Source of the DNA: Paenibacillus foliorum
Lineage (GTDB): Bacteria; Bacillota; Bacilli; Paenibacillales; NBRC-103111
NCBI RefSeq assembly: GCF_013141765.1
Contig: NZ_WHOD01000128.1
Span: forward strand, 186,001-250,000
Length of the DNA stretch: 64,000 nucleotides
Reading direction: 5' to 3'
In this document: positions 34,089 to 43,890 of the stretch, one piece after another
Numbering within the stretch: the stretch's first letter is position 1
Layout of the letters: the number at the start of each line of letters is the position of its first letter
Notes under the pieces: generated by a model
The model's database searches: none
What the model was told of the DNA's origin: nothing
The model's input: the letters and a program-made list of their open reading frames with translations, nothing else
Position numbers and translations under genes: made by a program

Positions 34089-34511
34089 TTAATTTCTCAT
34101 CAATGCATCATTAAACTTTTTCAATAAATCCCCGAAGCTTTGGCACTCCTCATCAGACCATCCATTTAGCAATGTTACCATTTTGTCCAATCGTTCTTGT
34201 CTGTATTCGATCAATTCCTTGGATCCCAAATCCGTAATCTGATAAAAATGGGATCTTCCGTCCTGTGGATCGGGAACTTTGGAAACAAAGCCTTTTTGCT
34301 CCAAAGCTGCGGTTTGTCTGCTTACTGTGGAAATATCCAACTTGAGATTGTTAGCCAAGGTTTTTACTCCTGAGGCTTCCTCAATGGATAATTGATGTAA
34401 AAGCAAATAAGCAGATCGGTCCAGTCTCCTAAAGTCAGATGTAAGAGAATTGATGCGTCGAACTAAGACCGCCATTTCAAGCTCTATGGTTTCAAGTGAG
34501 TGTTCATTCAT
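34089..34511 (-). CDS. MarR-family regulator
   Basis: 140 residues. The winged helix reads GVKTLANNLKLDISTVSRQT then LEQKGFVSKVPDPQDGRSHF with the wing D-x-R motif. Helices at both ends form the dimer region. AAAGGA is close to the ATG. Divergent from a CBS-domain gene, with two palindromes in the shared promoter region, so it probably controls itself and that gene. Confidence 0.9.
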   Translation of the reverse strand: MNEHSLETIELEMAVLVRRINSLTSDFRRLDRSAYLLLHQLSIEEASGVKTLANNLKLDISTVSRQTAALEQKGFVSKVPDPQDGRSHFYQITDLGSKELIEYRQERLDKMVTLLNGWSDEECQSFGDLLKKFNDALMRN

Positions 34512-34623
34512 TCCTTTACCACCCCATTATTATTCCTCATAGGAACCATGATAACCCACCACAGCCGTTTGTCAATTCTTCACTCAGCCTTCCAGCTAAC
34601 CACATTCTTGACTTTATTTAATG

Positions 34624-34661
34624 GTTGTATCGTACAGCCATGTAGTTGTATAATACAACTA
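34624..34661. promoter_or_regulatory. MarR-type palindromic operators
   Basis: TAGTTGTAT-A-ATACAACTA at 34643-34661 is a perfect 19-base palindrome; GGTTGTA-TCG-TACAGCC at 34624-34640 is an imperfect partner. TTGTA...TACAA halves are typical of MarR/OhrR sites. Confidence 0.75.
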
Positions 34662-34703
34662 GTTTCTATGAATCAATATCCTGATAAAAAGGTGGGGATT
34701 AGC

Positions 34704-35159
34704 ATGCAAGCTCATGAGATCATGAATACTCACGTTTATAAAGTCAAAGAAACCGATACTGTTCGTTTAGTCATCGAAAAGTTTATTGAGCATCGCATCA
34801 GCGGTCTTCCAATTGTTAACGAGAGAAATGAAATCGTTGCTTATATAAGTGACGGTGATATTATGCGATATATCGGCAAGCATAAGGACATCATCCTGGA
34901 TACAGTTTACTTCGTGAACGTGGTGAAAGGAGACGATGAGGAGTTTGAGGAAAGGGCAAAGAAAATACTCGATTTAAATGTTTTGAGTATCGCTAAGAAA
35001 AAGGTAATCAAAGCTAGATGGGATGAAGAAATTGAATATGTCGCTGCTATTTTAGGTGAAAAGCAAATCAAAAAATTGCCAGTTGAGCGTAATGGGGTTT
35101 TAGTGGGTATCATTAGCCGCGGTGATGTCATCCGTCACTCCTTTAATGCGATCCTTTAA
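34704..35159 (+). CDS. Two-CBS-domain protein
   Basis: 151 residues. First CBS: EIMNTHVYKVKETDTVRLV with GLPIVNERNEIVAYISDGD; second CBS: EEIEYVAAILGEKQIKKLPV with VGIISRGDVIRH. Such Bateman modules bind adenine nucleotides and act as energy or ligand sensors. AAGGTGGGG precedes ATG 34704; an upstream extension to 34500 crosses the promoter and is rejected. Divergent from marR and probably under its control. Partner unknown. Confidence 0.9.
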   Translation: MQAHEIMNTHVYKVKETDTVRLVIEKFIEHRISGLPIVNERNEIVAYISDGDIMRYIGKHKDIILDTVYFVNVVKGDDEEFEERAKKILDLNVLSIAKKKVIKARWDEEIEYVAAILGEKQIKKLPVERNGVLVGIISRGDVIRHSFNAIL

Positions 35160-35189
35160 AGGTTCCATCAATAACAGTTTCATTAATAA

Positions 35190-35267
35190 TCAAAATGCAC
35201 CGAAGCGAAAAATGGAAAATGGGAGCCTACTACCACCATTAACCACAACGCGAGGTGCATTTTTATC
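35190..35267 (+). terminator. Terminator of the CBS gene
   Basis: AAAATGCACC and GGTGCATTTT arms around a 50-base loop that holds a small AATGG/CCATT stem; the right arm runs into TTTTT. Confidence 0.65.
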
Positions 35268-35363
35268 GACTTCAGCTTGAAATGCTGCCTTACCATTAAA
35301 CTGTTAAACAAATAATCCCAGTTCTTCAATCGGGTATAAGAATATATAAGTCAAAGGGATTTG

Positions 35364-36443
35364 CTATCTTAGGCATATCGAATGTGCTTGTCGGATTGTC
35401 TCAGCAACAATATCCTCTGCAGTTTGTCCAGAAGTCAGCAGTCTTGTACCTTGTCCTGCCCACAATGACATATAGTCTGGATTGCTCAGACGGCTAGCGG
35501 CATTTCTTATATCACGAGTCGCCGTATTCTGTGTTGGAAAAGGCAGAGGCTCTATACCACTGGCATCCCACTGCCTAATAAATGGATTTCGTATTCCTCT
35601 TGCAGGTCGACCTGAGAACACTTTGGTTATGACTGTGCTTTCTTCCGTGCTTTCCAACAGTGCCTGTTTGTAGACCTCATGCGCACCAGATTCAATCGCT
35701 GTCAGAAATCGCGTACCCATCTGAACCCCCTGTGCTCCTAGTACAAGTGAGGCGACAAGTCCACGTCCATCCATAATGCCTCCCGCAGCAATAACTGGAA
35801 TCTTAACAAGATCCACAATTTGCGGTACCAAAGCAAACGTCCCAATATTGGCGCCCATCGGGTGCTCTGTAATATCAAACGTTCCTCGATGCCCACCCGC
35901 TTCGCTGCCTTGGGCAACTATTGCATCACAGCCTGCTTGCTCCGCCAAGAGTGCTTCACTCACAGTTGTTACCATCGTAACAACAAGAAGTTTAGCTAGC
36001 TTAGCTTGCTGCATTAAAGGCTCAGGAAGAATACCGAATGCTGTGCTGATGACAGGTACCTTTTCTTCGAGCAAAACAGCAAATTGTTTCTCAAATAGAT
36101 CTGGAGTCCTCACGGGATCCGCAACGGCATGGGGTATTTTAAGCACATCCCGCATCCGGTTTAACTCTCGCTGAACTTCTCCGATTCTAGTATTGTTGTC
36201 TGAAGTCTGAGCCGCAAAAAGGTTAACTGCAAAAGGCTTATCTGTCAGCTTACGGATTTCTATGATGGATTCACGAATTGCAGTCGGCTCCATATATGCT
36301 GCACCCAGCGTTCCAAGCCCCCCTGCATTAGACACTGCAGCTACCAGCTTAACCGTCGATGGCCCCCCAGCCATTCCTGCTAAAAAGAGTGGATAACGAA
36401 TATGAAACATTTCGCAAAGATCCGTCTTGAGTTGAATATTCAG
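35364..36443 (-). CDS. Nitronate monooxygenase (NPD/NMO family)
   Basis: 359 residues from a probable CTG start. FLAGMAGGPSTVKLVAAVSN, VAQGSEAGGHRG and AAGGIMDGRGLVASL are FMN-binding blocks of class NMO proteins, which oxidise nitronates such as propionate-3-nitronate. AAGGAGG lies 7 bases before the CTG at 36443. An ATG at 36491 has no ribosome site and would put that AAGGAGG inside the gene, while the next internal ATG removes the conserved first strand. Same direction as the MDR gene 85 bases upstream. Confidence 0.85.
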   Translation of the reverse strand: MNIQLKTDLCEMFHIRYPLFLAGMAGGPSTVKLVAAVSNAGGLGTLGAAYMEPTAIRESIIEIRKLTDKPFAVNLFAAQTSDNNTRIGEVQRELNRMRDVLKIPHAVADPVRTPDLFEKQFAVLLEEKVPVISTAFGILPEPLMQQAKLAKLLVVTMVTTVSEALLAEQAGCDAIVAQGSEAGGHRGTFDITEHPMGANIGTFALVPQIVDLVKIPVIAAGGIMDGRGLVASLVLGAQGVQMGTRFLTAIESGAHEVYKQALLESTEESTVITKVFSGRPARGIRNPFIRQWDASGIEPLPFPTQNTATRDIRNAASRLSNPDYMSLWAGQGTRLLTSGQTAEDIVAETIRQAHSICLR

Positions 36444-36528
36444 ATGATTTCCTCCTTGATTTAACCTATTCCTATTACTCGCTAGCCACATTGTATTGCC
36501 GCTTGTTGATCTTCACCACGATTATATG

Positions 36529-37455
36529 CTAAGTTTTGTTATCATGTTTCACCATGATAACTACATTTCCTTTCTTGTGCCCTTTTTCTACATATCGATG
36601 GGCTTCAGAAATTTGTTCTAGCGGATAGCATCTATCTATGACCGATTTTATCTTCCCCATCTCTATAAGCTCTTTGAGGAAAATTAAGTCTTCCGTACGA
36701 ACCTTTGCGACCCCCTGCCCTTCAACTGACAGATATCTCCCGTTCGGAACTAGTGCTTTCTTGCAATTATATTTTGTGGTTTTCCCAACTGCATCAAAGA
36801 TGATATCATAATGTTCTTCACTTTTCGTAAAATCCTCTTTCGTATAATCAATGATCTTATCCGCTCCCAGAGATTTCACCAATTCTATATTTGTAGTACT
36901 GCATACCCCCGTAACTTCTGCCCCAAAGTACTTGGCAAGCTGTACCGCGGCGGTCCCTACAGCTCCAGAAGCTCCATAGACAACCATTTTTTTACCGTTC
37001 TGGATATTTCCTTTTCTAAGAAAATGCAATGCTGTGGTTCCCCCAAAAAGTACGGAAGCGGCTTCCTCATAGGTCATATTGGCCGGTTTTATTGCCATCA
37101 ATCCGTCCTCACGCATACACATGTACTCGGCATAAGCACCAAAACTCATCCCAGTAAATACAAAAACCTGATCGCCCTTCTTATATCGTTTTACATCTTT
37201 GCCTATTGATTCAACTTCTCCGGCTAACTCCGTCCCCAGAATAGATTTTCTTGGTTTTCTGAAACCTAAGAATAATCGCATTGGGATCTGATACAAGATA
37301 GGAATGTTGGAACTTCGAACTCTACAGTCCCCTGATGTTACGGTTGTCGCATGAACTTTTACCAGCACTTCATTATCCTTGGGAACAGATTTTTCTACCT
37401 CTTTGAGCTCCAGAACCTCGGGTGATCCGTATTTTGTGCATACAATCGCTCTCAT
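36529..37455 (-). CDS. Zinc-independent MDR oxidoreductase (quinone-oxidoreductase-like)
   Basis: 308 residues. [19 protein letters not shown] and [15 protein letters not shown] belong to the catalytic fold; [20 protein letters not shown] is the NADP-binding Rossmann loop. The structural and catalytic zinc cysteines of alcohol dehydrogenases are absent, as in quinone oxidoreductases/YhdH-like reductases. GGAGGAAACCC precedes the ATG. Upstream of the NMO gene and probably co-transcribed. Substrate unknown. Confidence 0.9.
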   Translation of the reverse strand: MRAIVCTKYGSPEVLELKEVEKSVPKDNEVLVKVHATTVTSGDCRVRSSNIPILYQIPMRLFLGFRKPRKSILGTELAGEVESIGKDVKRYKKGDQVFVFTGMSFGAYAEYMCMREDGLMAIKPANMTYEEAASVLFGGTTALHFLRKGNIQNGKKMVVYGASGAVGTAAVQLAKYFGAEVTGVCSTTNIELVKSLGADKIIDYTKEDFTKSEEHYDIIFDAVGKTTKYNCKKALVPNGRYLSVEGQGVAKVRTEDLIFLKELIEMGKIKSVIDRCYPLEQISEAHRYVEKGHKKGNVVIMVKHDNKT

Positions 37456-37564
37456 GGGTTTCCTCCAACCTCAATATGCAATTAGTATATCTGCAACAAG
37501 GTAGGGTCATGTAGATACTAAAGTATTGTTTTTGAAATTATTCCGGCTATTAAGTGGGTAAATC

Positions 37565-40240
37565 TCACAACAGACCCAGCTTGCGGGCAAGTGCTACAGC
37601 TTCGGTGCGCCGTTTAACCTGCAGTTTATCAAAGATAATCCGATTATGCCCTTTAACCGTAGTCAACGCGATGAAAAGTCGCTCGCTAATCTCACTATTA
37701 GAGAGTCCTTGTGCAATAAGGTGCAGTACTTCCAACTCCCGCCCACTCAGTGGCTCGATAAGGGGTTGGGCAGGCTTGGCTTCGCGCTGAGCATAATTGA
37801 TTTCAGTATTCAGTTCCTCAGCATCAAATTCAGCCAGCAGATTCCCTAGATAGTTTGGCATATTTTCATGAGCAGCTGCTTCGGACAACAACCTAAGCAT
37901 CGGAATACCTTCATCGACAAAAATCCGGATGAAGCCGCCAGGCTCGGCCATCGTCAGAGCATCTACAAGCAGTTGCACAGCCTTGAATATTTCGCCGTGC
38001 GCATACAGAGCAACCGCTTGTACAACCATTACTTTGAGCCGTTCATCCTCCCAACCTTTTTCCTCCGCCTGCCCTCGCCATGTTTCCAACAATGCCAGCG
38101 CTGCGGACGCGTCTCCCTGTGCCAGGTGTACACGAGCCTGGCTGATGTGAAGCTCGTGCTTCTGTGCCAAATGAACGGCGGCCACCAGATTGCCCTGATG
38201 AAGCAACGCAAGCACATGTGCGGCAGCAATATGGGGCACCTGATTTACGAAGTTTTGTTGGCGAGCGAAATGGTCAGCCTTAGCTAAAATAGCAGCAGCC
38301 CCGCTCACCTCTCCCCGTGCAAGCTTCAGTCGGGCGAGAAACACCTCACCTGCAACGACTCTGTCTGTATGTTCAAATTGCTTCGCCAGTTGAACGCTCT
38401 TTTGACCGTGGTGCATAGCGGCATCCAAGTCGTTCCATTCATAACATATACGGGCTAAGCCTAGGTGCGCTTCGCAAGCAACCAACTGCGGCGGATCACC
38501 TGCCATATCTAGAACATGCCGATAAGTCTCGGCCGCCACATGAAGCTGGTTTTGTGCTTCCTGTATGTTCCCTAAGCCGAGTGTAGCCATAAGAGTGATC
38601 ATGACATGCCCAATCATCTGACTGATCGATAATGCTTCAGCATAGGCCTTGCTAGCCGCGGCACGATCCCCTTGGAGCTGGTAAGCATATCCCAGCGTCC
38701 AGGTAGTGGCTGTGCGGACAGGCAGGTTGTCCGGGTGCAAATAGTTCAGGGCACGACGCGACTCGGCAATTATAGTTTCTGCCTGGTGCTTGCTAACAGC
38801 CAGCGTGGCGCGTATGGCGGCAATATGTCCGATAAGATCCCGGGTCTTATCGTCTTGCTCGTTACCTTGCAGGGCTTTTTCAGCAGCTTGAAGTTTCGGT
38901 TCAACGCTGATCATTTGACCCACCATCAGCATTGCAGAGGCATACATCACCCACAATTGAGGTTGTGCATCCAGTTCGTCGTTCGGCATTGAATCTAGCC
39001 AATTCAATACAGGGACCGCCGCTCCGCGAAAGATTAAGGGCATCCCCTCTCCTTCCATCAGGCGAGCAGCGCGCTGGGTATCATTGGCGGCGGTAGCGTG
39101 CTGAAAAGCTTCAATTTCTAGTCCATTGTCTTCATACCAAATGCTCGCACGTATATGTAATTCAGCCACGCCCCTCACATCATCCCCTATATTCGAGGTT
39201 ATGCTCTGGCGCAGCCGTTTCCGCAGCAAATCAGCAAAGAGATGATGATAACGGTACCAGCGCCTCTCATTGTCCAGCGGGACGATAAAAAGATTGGCGT
39301 GTTCGAGATATTCCAGGGTTTCTTGTCCTGAAGCAGTGGGAGCGATGTTTTCCCCAACTCCTTTGCGAAGAACGGCATCGCAAAGAGGGCCGCACAACCG
39401 GTCAAGGATTGATGTGCATAGCAAGAAAGTCTGTATGCTCACAGAGCGTTGTTTCAGTACCTCTTCAACCAGATAGTCTAGTACGAAATGGTGACTGCCA
39501 GAGAAGGATTTAATGAAACTGGCTGGATCCTCATGTCCCTGCATCGAAAGCGCGGCTAATTGCAGTCCGGCAATCCAGCCTTCTGTACGGGATTCCAGTA
39601 AGGCGATGTTATCAGAAGAAAGCTGTAGCCCCATCACCTGGCCCAAAAATTCTGCCGCTTCTGTGGAGGTAAAACGCAAATCTGTGGCGCGCACTTCAGT
39701 CAATTGGTTACTAACACGTAACTGTGCCAAGGGCAGGCGCGGATCCTCGCGTGTGGCGATGACCAGATGCATTTGTGGTGGCATGTGCTCCAGAAAAAAG
39801 GCGATAGCATTGTCAATCGGTATAGCATCAATTACGTGATAATCGTCAAGGACAAGTACAAAATTGCTCGGGAGTGCAGCGATTTCATTGAGCAAAATCG
39901 TTAGAATGGATTCGACTGGTGGCAGCTGAGGGGATTGAAGCAAACCAAAAACGCCTTCTCCAATATTCGTCGCAATCGTCTGCACAGCAGCGATGAGGTA
40001 TGTTAGAAAGCTAACAAGGTCGTTATCTCCCTCCTCCAGTGACAGCCAGGCGGCTGGTTGCGAGCAACCGGCGATCCATTCGCTGACAAGCGTAGTTTTG
40101 CCACAACCGGCGGAAGCAGAGATAAGAGTCAGCTTGCGTTGTATCCCCTCGTTCAGACGCTCGATCAGGCGGGGGCGTAGAACAGCTTTAGAACGTGGCG
40201 AGGGGATATATAGTTTAGTGAATACAATTGGCTTAGACAT
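37565..40240 (-). CDS. MalT-like LuxR regulator (LAL type, STAND ATPase)
   Basis: 891 residues. N-terminal NTPase with Walker A SASAGCGKTTLVSEW and Walker B FVLVLDDYHVID, a winged helix and long TPR-like helical array (about 400-780), and a C-terminal LuxR helix-turn-helix: LSGRELEVLHLIAQGLSNSE then LTTVKGHNRIIFDKL. Members such as MalT wait for an inducer and ATP before activating genes. GGTGG lies 5 bases before ATG 40240; ATG 40243 is equally possible. The target is unclear; the MDR/NMO genes downstream are candidates. Confidence 0.9.
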   Translation of the reverse strand: MSKPIVFTKLYIPSPRSKAVLRPRLIERLNEGIQRKLTLISASAGCGKTTLVSEWIAGCSQPAAWLSLEEGDNDLVSFLTYLIAAVQTIATNIGEGVFGLLQSPQLPPVESILTILLNEIAALPSNFVLVLDDYHVIDAIPIDNAIAFFLEHMPPQMHLVIATREDPRLPLAQLRVSNQLTEVRATDLRFTSTEAAEFLGQVMGLQLSSDNIALLESRTEGWIAGLQLAALSMQGHEDPASFIKSFSGSHHFVLDYLVEEVLKQRSVSIQTFLLCTSILDRLCGPLCDAVLRKGVGENIAPTASGQETLEYLEHANLFIVPLDNERRWYRYHHLFADLLRKRLRQSITSNIGDDVRGVAELHIRASIWYEDNGLEIEAFQHATAANDTQRAARLMEGEGMPLIFRGAAVPVLNWLDSMPNDELDAQPQLWVMYASAMLMVGQMISVEPKLQAAEKALQGNEQDDKTRDLIGHIAAIRATLAVSKHQAETIIAESRRALNYLHPDNLPVRTATTWTLGYAYQLQGDRAAASKAYAEALSISQMIGHVMITLMATLGLGNIQEAQNQLHVAAETYRHVLDMAGDPPQLVACEAHLGLARICYEWNDLDAAMHHGQKSVQLAKQFEHTDRVVAGEVFLARLKLARGEVSGAAAILAKADHFARQQNFVNQVPHIAAAHVLALLHQGNLVAAVHLAQKHELHISQARVHLAQGDASAALALLETWRGQAEEKGWEDERLKVMVVQAVALYAHGEIFKAVQLLVDALTMAEPGGFIRIFVDEGIPMLRLLSEAAAHENMPNYLGNLLAEFDAEELNTEINYAQREAKPAQPLIEPLSGRELEVLHLIAQGLSNSEISERLFIALTTVKGHNRIIFDKLQVKRRTEAVALARKLGLL

Positions 40241-40377
40241 CATTACCACCGTTCTACGCCGACAGTTGCAGCGGTTTGATACGTTTTATTATTATGTTCG
40301 ACAGTTTAATTGTAATTCCCTTTTGCGTCCTTTGTCAGCAAACCAATGAGCTACGATATTCTATTTCTTTGTTGATT

Positions 40378-40424
40378 TGGTGGAGTCCAAGGGGATCGAA
40401 CCCCTGACCTCATCACTGCCAGTG
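40378..40424 (-). repeat. tRNA-Ala 3'-half fragment, probable attachment-site remnant
   Basis: 47 bases match the 3' half (anticodon arm to CCA) of the intact tRNA-Ala at 46733-46808 at 42 positions, same orientation. Two of the differences are paired in the anticodon stem (C-G to T-A type). There is no 5' half. The layout is that of the far end of an element integrated in the tRNA gene. Confidence 0.75.
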
Positions 40425-40997
40425 GAGAGATAGGGTTTTGTACGTTAGGGAAAGATCAAAAGAAAGTCTTGTGGGACAAGTCTTTTTGGGTTTATAAATT
40501 TCTTCCTTCGAGTGCGCCGCGGCTCCTAGAAATGAAAAAGTGTGACCAGAAATGTGACCGTGCTGGGTATCAGCTGTCGAAAAGATCATGAATTCTAAAT
40601 TAATCGATCAAGCTCAATGAGGCAACTTCTTCTGTTGTCGGTCGGCTTTAGTCCGCGGCCATGGGGATTTACAAATTTTCGCTTTCAATTTCAGCAAAAA
40701 AGGCATTGGATATTAGTACAAAATCTCCTTCATTCAGCTGACTTAGCCGGATCAAACTTAATTGTTTTATCGGCGTACATTGTCATTTATCCATCGCTGA
40801 TACCGACTATTGATGTAATTTCCTGTATATTGATCGCTCTTAATCCTTTATGTGAAAACAAGTTAGCACCAAACTACAGTTATTTTCTTGCTCTAGCCTT
40901 CTGCACAAGCAGCAAGCTTCGCGCGTCATATTCTGTGTATTGTATCGGGCAGAGTAAAAAAACGGAGAAGCCAGTATTTAATGAGGGAGGAAGCATC
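40425..40997. other. Leader region after the att-like site, no firm gene
   Basis: About 570 bases. On the minus strand a 58-codon frame from about 40589 to 40419 (containing GHISGHT) runs into the tRNA fragment and could be the last piece of an integrase gene, but it is too short to identify. The plus-strand frame continuous with the glycosyltransferase has no family resemblance before 40998. Confidence 0.4.
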
Positions 40998-42119
40998 TTG
41001 AGACAACCCCAACGATTATGGATCCTCGCGACTGAATATGAGCCGCATATTATTGGGGGTTTAGGGACAGCTGTTACTAATTTGACCAAGGCATATGTAC
41101 GTAGTGGCGTTCATATCACCGTCTTGAGCAAGAGCAACTATTCCCGAATCAGTATTACGAACCGCAAGCGGCTGTGTATCGTACGTTTCCCGGCAAGAGC
41201 CCCGTATTACTCTTCGAAGACACGGCAGTTTAATCCCGCCGCTATAGAGCGATGGATCAAGCAACAAGGATACCTCAAACCGGACGGGATCCATATACAC
41301 AGCCTGCAATTTATGAATGTGGCCAAATATTTCCGATTAAAGCGCCGCATTCCGGTTATTTATACTAGTCATTCTCTGGTTGCTTTGGAAAAAGGCCCTT
41401 CAAGCAAGAGGAAACGGATGACTATGGGCCAACAGGCATTACTGCTTAAAAAGACTAATATGATCGCAGTGCCAAGCCGGTCGGAGCTCGGCAAGCTGAA
41501 GAAGCTGTATCCTTTCGTCGCAGGAAAAACCGCTATCGTCAGCCATGGCATAGTTTTGCGTAAATCTGAAGCTCGCTCCTCACGGCGACACCTTCTATAC
41601 GTTGGCAGACTCGTTCCATTGAAAGGAATAGAACCGCTCCTGAAGGCAATTTCAAAATTGAAACAAGATGGTAATAAAGTTCGGCTGGATCTGGTCGGAA
41701 CAGGTCCGGGGGGTTATGTACACCATCTGAAGACTCTTGCCAGAAAGCTTAGCATATCATCCGAGGTGCATTGGCTCGGGTTTCGCAATCAGAGCAAGGT
41801 GCAGAAAATGTATGCTACATGTGGTGCAGTGGTGATGCCGAGTAATCAGGAATCATTCGGATTGGTCGCGCTTGAGGCGCTGGCCAGCGGAATTCCATTG
41901 GTGTCGACCCGTGCTGGAGGACTTGCCGAATTTGTGAACAGCAGAGTAGCTCAAACGATACCCAGAGTGGACGGTACCACAATTGCCGCTTCCATTAAAG
42001 CGATGTGGAACAACAAACGGCTCACTGACAAGCGAATTGCGTCCGGCCGACGGCTGGCGTCCCGTTATCAATGGCCAGTGGCTGCCAGCCGGTACAAGAA
42101 GCTGTTCCGGCAGCTCTAA
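40998..42119 (+). CDS. GT4 glycosyltransferase, CotSA-like
   Basis: 373 residues. The N-terminus WILATEYEPHIIGGLGTAVT has the G-G-L-G/A loop of starch-synthase-like GT4 enzymes; the C-terminal domain has LLYVGRLVPLKGIEPLLKA, NQESFGLVALEALASGIPLV (E-x7-E donor-site motif). It would add sugar to an acceptor; with a CotS-like kinase gene 44 bases on, the pair resembles cotSA-cotS of the spore coat. TTG start with GGGAGGAAGC before it. Confidence 0.85.
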   Translation: MRQPQRLWILATEYEPHIIGGLGTAVTNLTKAYVRSGVHITVLSKSNYSRISITNRKRLCIVRFPARAPYYSSKTRQFNPAAIERWIKQQGYLKPDGIHIHSLQFMNVAKYFRLKRRIPVIYTSHSLVALEKGPSSKRKRMTMGQQALLLKKTNMIAVPSRSELGKLKKLYPFVAGKTAIVSHGIVLRKSEARSSRRHLLYVGRLVPLKGIEPLLKAISKLKQDGNKVRLDLVGTGPGGYVHHLKTLARKLSISSEVHWLGFRNQSKVQKMYATCGAVVMPSNQESFGLVALEALASGIPLVSTRAGGLAEFVNSRVAQTIPRVDGTTIAASIKAMWNNKRLTDKRIASGRRLASRYQWPVAASRYKKLFRQL

Positions 42120-42163
42120 TCTAAGAGTAAGAGTGCCACCGATAAGGGAGGTCAAATCGGACC

Positions 42164-43180
42164 ATGCGCATTAATCAGGAAGTCAAGCAGCTTTCCGAAA
42201 AATTCGGCATCCTGGCGAAACGAATGGAGGTTGTCAAAAATGGCGTTTACCGAATAACGGCTGCTAACGGAGCCGATTATTGTTTAAAGAGAATGCCGTA
42301 TCCTCTCAGCCAGATTCGCTGGATTGACAAGACACTGCAGCGGATGCGGCGCAAAGGATCTATTCGGCTCGGGTGGCGCAACCTTCGCGAAAATTCGGGC
42401 AAACGCTTGTTTGCCAAGCTACAACAAGATAGCCCACCTTTTATTCTTATCCCATGGTTGAAAGGTGCTTGGCCCTCATCGCTTTCAAAGAAGCAAATGA
42501 GAGAATGCGGCATTCTTCTGGCTAAGTTTCATCAATCCAGCGCTCAGATTAAAGTTCCAGCCGGCGGGAAGCAAAATATGTTGGGATCATGGCCCGCCTT
42601 ACTTCGCCTTGATCAGAGAAAACTACTCGTCATCATCCGGAAGGCAAGAAGAAACGGCTTTAATAGTCCGCTTGACCGCATGCTTCAGGCGCATGGCAGC
42701 GAACTATTGAATATGGCGGGGAGCTCTATGCGGGCATTACGAAGAAGCCGTTACCGTTTGATATGCCGAAAAACAAGGCCAACTTTATGCCACGGGGATT
42801 TCGGACCGACCAATGCGATCAGAACGGGAAAAGGCATCAGTTTAATCGACTTTGAGACGCTGAGAGTGGATTTGCGCGCGTATGATCTTAACCGCGCTAT
42901 TTATAACTTCTGTCAGTGCCAAAACTGGAACTTCTCCGTCGCTCGATCACTTTTGGACGGCTATCAGACCGTCTGCAAGCTGAAGCGCGAGGACTACGAA
43001 ATGTTGAGGGTGCTGCTTCGATTCCCCCGGGGAATATGCAGACTCCTTGATCATTATGACCTTAGTACAGCGAAAGCGAAGCGCAAGGTCGAACGGGATT
43101 TCCCGCGAATTTTATTCCACGAACGGCAAAGGGGCTTATTTCTAAGGAAACTCGATGCTTACGCGGGGATAAGGAGATAG
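42164..43180 (+). CDS. CotS-like spore-coat protein with aminoglycoside-phosphotransferase fold
   Basis: 338 residues. Kinase-fold residues are visible: PTLCHGDFGPTNAI (catalytic H-G-D-x-x-x-x-N) and LIDFETLRVDLRAYDL (D-F-E metal motif). CotS/CotI/YutH proteins of this type sit in the spore coat; a related one phosphorylates coat proteins. Basic protein with many Arg/Lys. GGGAGG lies 12 bases before the ATG. Directly after the GT4 gene; one operon expected in the mother cell. Confidence 0.8.
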   Translation: MRINQEVKQLSEKFGILAKRMEVVKNGVYRITAANGADYCLKRMPYPLSQIRWIDKTLQRMRRKGSIRLGWRNLRENSGKRLFAKLQQDSPPFILIPWLKGAWPSSLSKKQMRECGILLAKFHQSSAQIKVPAGGKQNMLGSWPALLRLDQRKLLVIIRKARRNGFNSPLDRMLQAHGSELLNMAGSSMRALRRSRYRLICRKTRPTLCHGDFGPTNAIRTGKGISLIDFETLRVDLRAYDLNRAIYNFCQCQNWNFSVARSLLDGYQTVCKLKREDYEMLRVLLRFPRGICRLLDHYDLSTAKAKRKVERDFPRILFHERQRGLFLRKLDAYAGIRR

Positions 43181-43324
43181 AACTATCGAAGATGCTAAGG
43201 CACTGCCAGCAATATCTCGGACTAAGGATGCAGAGGTCTCATCTGGCCTGTTACTGTCCATTCGGGAATATTTAGTATCACTTTCTTGAATGCTGATAAA
43301 TATCATGGATGCTATGTCCACAGC

Positions 43325-43560
43325 ACCTTCGAGATGCAATCGTCACGGAGGGAAAGGCTATCAGCTAGCCGATGGCATGCCGAACCTGTACCCGGACATT
43401 ATTTACATGGTGCCGCCCCATGAATTTACTTGGGCATTGGAGCGAATATGCGGCTCCTACGGGATCTTACTTTTTCAACTTTCAGCCCGATTTTCTTGAT
43501 GATCGGAAACGCTTCCACACGCCTAGCCGAGCTGCTGCGGCCCACACTTGAGCCTACCTT
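43325..43560 (+). pseudogene. Decayed coding remnant, unknown family
   Basis: One frame encodes GYQLADGMPNLYPDIIYMVP and PHEFTWALE, then stops making sense; the next frame continues with EYAAPTGSYFFNFQPDFLDD before stopping at 43550. This looks like one gene broken by a frameshift near 43440. No family recognised. The whole 43190-43880 stretch has only short overlapping frames and appears to be decaying DNA. Confidence 0.4.
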
Positions 43561-43890
43561 GAATGAGGTCGGACCACTCAGTACCGCTAATTCAGCGATT
43601 GCTTCCTATCGCAGCGGCATTAGTCCTTAGTCTCGAAGTAGCCGCCCAATATACGCGAAGCCAGTTCTATGATAATCCAAGCACAGAAATGATTGCCGCA
43701 GCCTGCTACATTAGCTCACGCCAGGAGAATACCGCAGTCCCCGCCACCCTGTATTCCGAAGATTACGGGCGGCGATCTCAATTAGGACTTACCTTATTAA
43801 ACAAACTTACCTAGACCTTCCGCTACAGGGGAGCCGGAACTCTTCCAAACACGCTAAGTATCGCGTGAATGATTAACGTCCTATCTAACC

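Noticed and set aside
40425-40620. Possible integrase gene next to the tRNA fragment
   Set aside because: Only about 58 codons are open and no catalytic motif of a tyrosine recombinase is visible; reported only as a possible remnant.
40617-40997. N-terminal extension of the glycosyltransferase
   Set aside because: The 127 codons before TTG 41000/40998 have no family resemblance, and a strong ribosome site stands immediately before the TTG.
43563-43814. Plus-strand 83-codon frame in the decayed region
   Set aside because: No ribosome site, no motif, overlaps other equally weak frames.
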